This document shows positions 7,034-10,449 of a DNA stretch of 10,449 bases, piece by piece (the stretch's first letter is position 1; each line of letters starts with the position of its first letter). Source of the stretch: Actinomycetes bacterium (GTDB taxonomy: Bacteria; Actinomycetota; Actinomycetes; Propionibacteriales; Propionibacteriaceae). The stretch lies in contig WQUE01000221.1 in assembly GCA_009785885.1 (NCBI GenBank), positions 1-10,449 on the forward strand, read 5' to 3'. A program made the position numbers and the translations under genes. The notes beneath the pieces were generated by a model. The model was given only the letters and a program-made list of their open reading frames with translations. It was not told the DNA's origin and ran no database searches.

Positions 7034-7978
7034 CTAGGCCTTGACCGCCCCGAGCATGACGCCCGAGACGAAGTATTTCTGGATGAACGGGTATACGCAG
7101 ACGATCGGGAGGGTGACGAGCACCATCGCGACCGACTTGATATTGGAGCCGATCTGCACCTGGGCGTCGGGATTGCCGCTGCTCATCCCGGCGGTGTTCG
7201 CCGAACTGGCGATCAGGTTGCGCAGATACATCGTGACCGGGAACAGCTTGTTGTCGTCGAGATAGAGGAACGCGTTCCACCACGAGTTCCACATGCCGAC
7301 CGCGTAGAACAGCACCATCGTGGCGAGGATCGCTTTCGACAGCGGCAAGACGATGCGGGTCAGCACGCCGTACGTTGTCATGCCGTCGACGTATGCCGCC
7401 TCCTCCAGTTCCACGGGGAAATTCTCGAAGGTTGTCTTCATCACGAGCAGGTTGAACACGGAGATGGTGCCGGGGATGATCATCGCCCAGATAGTGTTGT
7501 GCCAGCCCAGGACCCGGTTCACCAGGACGTAGCTGGGGATGATGCCCGGCCCGAAGTACATCGTGAACAGCGCGACCCACGTCAGCGCCGACTTGCCCTT
7601 GAGGTTCTTGCGCGAGATGGCGTAGGCGAAGCTCGTGGTGAGGAACATGGCGATCGCGGTGTACAGCACGGTGTAGAGCACCGTGTTCGCGTACTGCCGC
7701 CAGAACAGCGAATCGGCCATCACCTTGTTGAAGGTGAACAGGTTGAAGCCGACGGGCCACAGGCCGACGCGCCCGGCCACAATGGGGACGCTGTCGCTGA
7801 ACGCGAGCGCCAGGATGTTGAGCAACGGAATGAGCATCAGCGCGGAGAATCCGAGCAGCACGAGGATGTTGAACACCCGGAAGACGCGGTAGCCGCGGCT
7901 GTCCTTGATGAAACCGCGCGCCGAAACGCGGTCGAGCACGGGCGTCCCGACCCCGGTCAGGTCCTCGTACGCGCTCAC
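7034..7978 (-). CDS. ABC sugar transporter permease, YtcP/LplC (MalG-like) type
   Basis: The 314-residue membrane protein has about six transmembrane segments (first near 35-60). The cytoplasmic EAA loop is at about 193-212, reading EAAYVDG and ending IVLP. The features FGPGIIPSYVL and GMWNSWWNAFLYL followed by the C-terminal VSGVMLGAVKA are typical of YtcP/LplC permeases of oligosaccharide and aldouronate importers. It pairs with the LplB-type permease to form the channel. The start is GTG 7978, which overlaps the lplB TGA as GTGA; GTG 7981 is an equally possible neighbour. No strong ribosome binding site is seen, consistent with translational coupling. The binding-protein gene follows after 53 bases. 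Confidence 0.93.
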   Translation of the reverse strand: MSAYEDLTGVGTPVLDRVSARGFIKDSRGYRVFRVFNILVLLGFSALMLIPLLNILALAFSDSVPIVAGRVGLWPVGFNLFTFNKVMADSLFWRQYANTVLYTVLYTAIAMFLTTSFAYAISRKNLKGKSALTWVALFTMYFGPGIIPSYVLVNRVLGWHNTIWAMIIPGTISVFNLLVMKTTFENFPVELEEAAYVDGMTTYGVLTRIVLPLSKAILATMVLFYAVGMWNSWWNAFLYLDDNKLFPVTMYLRNLIASSANTAGMSSGNPDAQVQIGSNIKSVAMVLVTLPIVCVYPFIQKYFVSGVMLGAVKA

Positions 7979-9018
7979 CACAGGCTCGCATCCGTGAGAC
8001 GGCGTGACACCATGTTGGCCGATATCACCAGCGCCAGGCCGATGAGGCTCTGGAACAGGCCGATGGCCGTCGCGTAGGAGAGTTGCTGCGGCTGCGAGAA
8101 CAGGCCGTACCGGACGAGATAGGTCGACAGGACGTCGCCGGTCGCGTACAGGGTCGGGTTGTAGATCAGGATGATCTTCTCGAATCCGACGCCGAGGAAC
8201 GAGCCGATGTTCAGCACGAGCAGCACGACGATCGTGGGACGGATTCCCGGCAGGGTGACGTGCCAGGTCTGGCGCAGCCGGCTGGCGCCGTCGATCGCGG
8301 ACGCCTCGTAGAGTTGCTCGTCGACGCTGGTGAGGGCGGCCAGGTAGAGGATCGTCCCCCAGCCGGTCGTCTGCCAGATCTGAGAGACGACATAGATCGA
8401 GCGGAAGTATTTCGGATCCTGCATGAAGGGCAGCGGTGCGTCGATGAGGTTCAGTTTCATCAGCACCTCGTTGATCAGGCCGTTGGACAGCGTGAGCTGG
8501 ATGATCAGCCCGGCGACGAGCACGACCGACATGAAATGCGGCAGGTAGGAGATCGTCTGGACGGTTCGCTTGAAGCGGCGGCTGCGCAACTCGTTGAGCA
8601 GCAGCGCGAGGATGATGGGCAGCGGGAAGGTGAACAGCAGGCTGTACGCGCCGATGACCGCCGTGTTGCGGAAGACATTCCAGAATTGCGGGGAGTTCAC
8701 GAACTGGTGGACGTACCGCAGCCCCTGCCACGACTCGCCGATGATGTTGTACGGGAATGCGGACCCGGCCTGATACCGGCGGAAGGCGAGCACGTTGCCG
8801 ACGAGCGGCAGGTACTGGAAGACCAGCAGGTACACCACGGGCAGGAGGCACAGGCTGTACAGGCGCCAGTTCTTGCGGATCGCGTGTCCCCATGTCTCCT
8901 TCACCGACGAGACGACCGCGCCCTGCGGGGTACGCCAAGCGCCGTTTCCCCGCCTGGGCGGCGTGGTGGGCAGGGCGGCGATCTCCTCGGGGCTCAGCCT
9001 CGCGGATGGACGTGCCAC
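7975..9018 (-). CDS. ABC sugar transporter permease, LplB (MalF-like) type
   Basis: The 347-residue protein has a cytoplasmic N-terminal extension of about 50 residues, then six predicted transmembrane segments, the first at 53-78 (LCLLPVVYLLVFQYLPLVGN). The sequence YLPHFMSVVLVAGLI and the EAA loop at 238-257 (EASAIDG, then TLPGI) mark the LplB subfamily of family-1 carbohydrate transporters. It contacts an ATPase that is not encoded in this window. The start is the GTG at 9018: a near-perfect AAGGAGGTGA lies six bases upstream, and the overlapping GTG at 9020 is in another frame. It is the first gene of the operon lplB-ytcP-binding protein and is controlled by the promoter at 9088-9117. The acidic/proline-rich N-terminal tail is longer than in Bacillus LplB. 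Confidence 0.93.
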   Translation of the reverse strand: MARPSARLSPEEIAALPTTPPRRGNGAWRTPQGAVVSSVKETWGHAIRKNWRLYSLCLLPVVYLLVFQYLPLVGNVLAFRRYQAGSAFPYNIIGESWQGLRYVHQFVNSPQFWNVFRNTAVIGAYSLLFTFPLPIILALLLNELRSRRFKRTVQTISYLPHFMSVVLVAGLIIQLTLSNGLINEVLMKLNLIDAPLPFMQDPKYFRSIYVVSQIWQTTGWGTILYLAALTSVDEQLYEASAIDGASRLRQTWHVTLPGIRPTIVVLLVLNIGSFLGVGFEKIILIYNPTLYATGDVLSTYLVRYGLFSQPQQLSYATAIGLFQSLIGLALVISANMVSRRLTDASLW

Positions 9019-9024
9019 ACGCGG

Positions 9025-9034
9025 TCACCTCCTT
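9025..9034 (-). promoter_or_regulatory. Ribosome binding site of lplB-type gene
   Basis: AAGGAGGTGA on the minus strand is a full match to the anti-Shine-Dalgarno core and ends six bases before GTG 9018. It fixes the start of the permease gene. Confidence 0.82.
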
Positions 9035-9054
9035 GGGGGGTTCGTCAGCCTCGA

Positions 9055-9065
9055 CGAAACTTACG
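9055..9065. promoter_or_regulatory. Operator-like site 1, CGAAACTTACG
   Basis: It is one base away from the palindrome CGAAAsTTTCG. It lies in the expected 5' leader of lplB, between the probable transcription start (about 9081) and the ribosome binding site, where a bound repressor would block elongation. The 11 bases GAAACTTACGC recur exactly at 9193-9203. Confidence 0.55.
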
Positions 9066-9087
9066 CAACACTGCTCGGGTGTCGTAA
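9061..9087. repeat. Imperfect inverted repeat at the lplB transcription start
   Basis: TTACG and ACAC (9061-9071) pair with GTGT and CGTAA (9079-9087) around a seven-base loop, with a two-base bulge. It abuts the lplB -10 box and overlaps operator-like site 1. It could be a protein site or a leader hairpin. Confidence 0.35.
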
Positions 9088-9117
9088 TATCTAGCACGCG
9101 ACGCCACGGCATGTCAA
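9088..9117 (-). promoter_or_regulatory. Promoter of the transporter operon
   Basis: On the minus strand a perfect TTGACA (9112-9117) is followed after 18 bases by TAGATA (9088-9093). Transcription would start near 9081, leaving a leader of roughly 60 bases with an operator-like site and a strong ribosome binding site. This is the best sigma-70-type promoter in the window. Confidence 0.72.
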
Positions 9118-9192
9118 GGGGTGGCCGTCGGCGTTATGAAATGGTGACCTGTGGCCTATTCCGCCCACGCGTCAGCCCCGCGAAAACACTCA

Positions 9193-9203
9193 GAAACTTA
9201 CGC
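9193..9203. promoter_or_regulatory. Operator-like site 2, GAAACTTACGC
   Basis: This is an exact 11-base copy of the sequence at 9056-9066, 137 bp away in the same orientation. It lies upstream of both divergent promoters, where a dimer or tetramer bound at site 1 could be bridged by looping. Confidence 0.5.
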
Positions 9204-9221
9204 GTCGGAGGCTTCAATGAC

Positions 9222-9231
9222 CGAAAGTTTC
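9222..9231. promoter_or_regulatory. Operator-like site 3, CGAAAGTTTC
   Basis: GAAAGTTTC (9223-9231) is a perfect dyad around one G and is the reverse complement of GAAACTTTC. It therefore represents the symmetric form of sites 1 and 2. It ends eight bases before the candidate -35 box of the DUF624 gene. Confidence 0.55.
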
Positions 9232-9238
9232 CCGGCTG

Positions 9239-9269
9239 TGACGGTGCCCCTCACGCGAACCGGTACGGT
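9239..9269 (+). promoter_or_regulatory. Candidate promoter of the DUF624 gene
   Basis: TGACGG (9239-9244) and TACGGT (9264-9269) are separated by 19 bases, slightly long. A start near 9276 would leave a 20-base leader holding GGAGGGAGG before ATG 9296. Confidence 0.42.
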
Positions 9270-9295
9270 GGGGGCATCGACCGGAGGGAGGCGCG

Positions 9296-10018
9296 ATGGC
9301 GGGGAGGCCCAGCGACCTGCTGAGCGGCGCGGAGGTCGGCGGCAGCGCGTTCGCCCGCGTCACGGCGTTCGTGCTGTGGTTCGTCGTGCTGGACGCGCTG
9401 ATCGTCCTGGCGTGCGTGCCAGGGTTCGTCGTGAGCGTGTTCCTCGACCGCGCCACCGGCAACCTGCCGCTGCTCGTGCTGTGCCTGCTGCCAGCCGGCC
9501 CGGCGGTCGCCTCCGTCCTGTTCGCGTGGCATCGTCGCGACGTGGAGGGGCCCGACCTGGCGCCCGGCGCGCGCTTCTGGCGGGGCTACCGGCTGAACCT
9601 TCGGGACGTGCTGGCGTGGTGGGTGCCCTACGTCCTTCTCATGGCCCTGATGACGTTCATCGCGCTGAACCTGGGCGCCGTCGGCTGGCCCGCCGAGGTG
9701 GCATGGGTGTTCGCCGGCCTCGCCCTGCTCATCACGCTCGTGGCCGGGCATCTGCTCGTCGTCACCGCATTGTTCTCATTCCGCACGCGGGACGCGGTCC
9801 GCCTCGCCGCGTTCCTCGCGATCCGGCACTGGCGCGTCACGCTGGCCGACGCGTGCGTCCTCGCCGCGCTCGTGCTGGTCACCCGCTGGCTCGGCGAATG
9901 GGTCGTCGCGCTGGTCGCCGCGCTGGTGGTGTTCTGGTGGTTGCGTCTGGCCGCCCCCGTGATCGCGAACCTGATGGACGAGTTCGTGGACGCGGGCGAT
10001 CACCCGGACGGCAGTTGA
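9296..10018 (+). CDS. yesL: DUF624 (YesL-family) membrane protein
   Basis: The 240-residue hydrophobic protein matches the YesL/DUF624 family, whose function is unknown but whose genes regularly accompany Lpl/Yes-type oligosaccharide transporters. About six membrane segments are visible (roughly 22-48, 57-78, 105-127, 134-160, 181-196, 199-216). LLPAGPAVASVLFAWHR at 64-80 followed by ARFWRGYRLNLRD at 92-104 is the family signature around the first cytoplasmic loop. ATG 9296 has GGAGGGAGG upstream. It is divergent from the transporter operon across a 277-bp region with three operator-like sites, so the two are probably co-regulated. A role in transporter assembly or activity is plausible but unproven. 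The gene symbol follows family usage only. Confidence 0.88.
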   Translation: MAGRPSDLLSGAEVGGSAFARVTAFVLWFVVLDALIVLACVPGFVVSVFLDRATGNLPLLVLCLLPAGPAVASVLFAWHRRDVEGPDLAPGARFWRGYRLNLRDVLAWWVPYVLLMALMTFIALNLGAVGWPAEVAWVFAGLALLITLVAGHLLVVTALFSFRTRDAVRLAAFLAIRHWRVTLADACVLAALVLVTRWLGEWVVALVAALVVFWWLRLAAPVIANLMDEFVDAGDHPDGS

Positions 10019-10061
10019 GCTTCGTTACCCAGAAGGGGCGGCCGCGAGCTTGGGGCATGAC

Positions 10062-10449
10062 ATGGCACAGGCGTGGGGCCTGAACGCAGCCTACGTTCTT
10101 TCTGTGACCCAAAGTGCCATCGAAAGCACTGTCAAGAACGGCGGTGTCGTCTGGTTGTGCGGGAACGCGTCATCTGCGGATGGCAAGAACGCGCCCTTTG
10201 GTTCAACGAACGGGAATGGGCACTGCATCGCGATTCGTGGCATTGCCTCGGACGGAACCTGGAAGGTCTACGACACTGGCTTTGACGACATGACGTCCCA
10301 CTCGGCGAACAAGACCTACGACCCGGCGATCGTGTTGCGGTACACCGTTAGGAGGCCGCTGAAATACCCCGGCGCAGCTGCGCCTCCGCCACAAGTGGCG
10401 GAGTGGCGCACCGGATCGGGCGATCCGCTGTGTCCATATGTAGTGGTCG
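10062..10449 (+). pseudogene. C39-like peptidase fragment lacking the N-terminal half, runs off the window
   Basis: A frame open from 9975 to the window end contains, from ATG 10062, MAQAWGLNAAYVLSVTQ and KNGGVVWLCGN, then GHCIAIRGIASDGTWKVYDTG. This is the layout of the second half of a C39-like (papain-fold) peptidase domain: a Gly-Gly strand, the catalytic His (His54 here) and an Asp (Asp71) in the last strands. The N-terminal half with the catalytic cysteine (usually a CGP-type motif) is missing, because the DUF624 gene occupies the DNA upstream until 10018. There is no good ribosome binding site before 10062. Codons such as gtt, ctt, tct, caa and agt are much commoner than in the neighbouring genes. 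After about residue 93 the sequence no longer resembles the domain. It is most likely a truncated remnant; a short intact gene of unknown role cannot be excluded. Confidence 0.5.
10372..10427. repeat. Cluster of three inverted repeats at the right edge
   Basis: GCGCAGCTGCGC (10372-10383) is a perfect 12-base palindrome. TGCGCC plus TCCGCCAC (10379-10392) pair with GTGGCGGA plus GGCGCA (10395-10410) across a two-base loop and a two-base bulge. CGGATCG (10412-10418) pairs with CGATCCG (10421-10427). The cluster lies where C39 similarity has ended. It could be a terminator, a transposon end or a REP-like element; the window stops too soon to tell. Confidence 0.5.

Noticed and set aside
7979..7981. 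Alternative GTG start of the ytcP-type permease one codon upstream
   Set aside because: Both GTG codons are possible; the GTG at 7978 was preferred because it gives the same GTGA stop-start overlap seen at the GH39-GH67 junction.
9019..9295. Riboswitch or small RNA in the lplB-yesL gap
   Set aside because: The structures seen are short dyads that fit promoters and operators; no recognised riboswitch core or conserved multi-stem fold could be made out by eye.
9218..10083. Frame starting at ATG 9218 behind a good GGAGG site
   Set aside because: It runs out of frame through the whole DUF624 gene and its translation is arginine-rich noise; the GGAGG/ATG pair is probably fortuitous next to operator-like site 3.
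1..10449. CRISPR array, tRNA or rRNA genes
   Set aside because: No regularly spaced repeats, no cloverleaf with a CCA-type end and no rRNA-like sequence were found on either strand.

Overview
The window comes from a high-GC Gram-positive bacterium, most likely an actinobacterium. Third codon positions are almost all G or C, GTG starts are common, start and stop codons overlap as GTGA, and two transcripts look leaderless behind TAnnnT boxes. The genus cannot be read from the sequence.

Nearly the whole window is one carbohydrate locus that fits import and breakdown of glucuronic-acid-decorated xylo-oligosaccharides (aldouronates). On the minus strand at the left lies uxuA (mannonate dehydratase, 1917-2990). 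It is followed by a GH39 beta-xylosidase (313-1842) and, overlapping it by GTGA, the first 105 codons of a probable GH67 alpha-glucuronidase that leaves the window at base 1. Diverging from uxuA is a GH42 glycosidase (3053-5113, plus strand). The 62-bp gap between them appears to hold two overlapping promoters and nested palindromes.

A minus-strand transporter operon converges on the GH42 gene: permease lplB-type (7975-9018), permease ytcP-type (7034-7978) and a lipoprotein substrate-binding protein (5244-6980). Three hairpins fill the 130-bp convergent gap. No ATPase is encoded here, so the transporter probably uses a shared MsiK/MsmK-type ATPase encoded elsewhere. In front of lplB is a promoter with a perfect TTGACA box. 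Three copies of a GAAACTTnC operator-like motif lie in the 277-bp divergent region shared with a DUF624/YesL membrane protein gene (9296-10018, plus strand).

Inferred flow: xylan is cut outside the cell, oligosaccharides are captured by the lipoprotein and imported by the two permeases, and GH67 removes (methyl)glucuronate. GH39 and GH42 trim neutral sugars, and glucuronate goes through fructuronate and mannonate to KDG, with UxuA as the mannonate step. None of the three glycosidases shows a secretion signal, which fits cytoplasmic action. The isomerase (UxaC), fructuronate reductase (UxuB), KDG enzymes and the regulator are not in the window.

The right end (10019-10449) differs: lower GC at third positions, an open frame resembling the C-terminal half of a C39-like peptidase without its catalytic-Cys half, and a cluster of inverted repeats at the edge. 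It looks like a truncated remnant at the border of the sugar locus.
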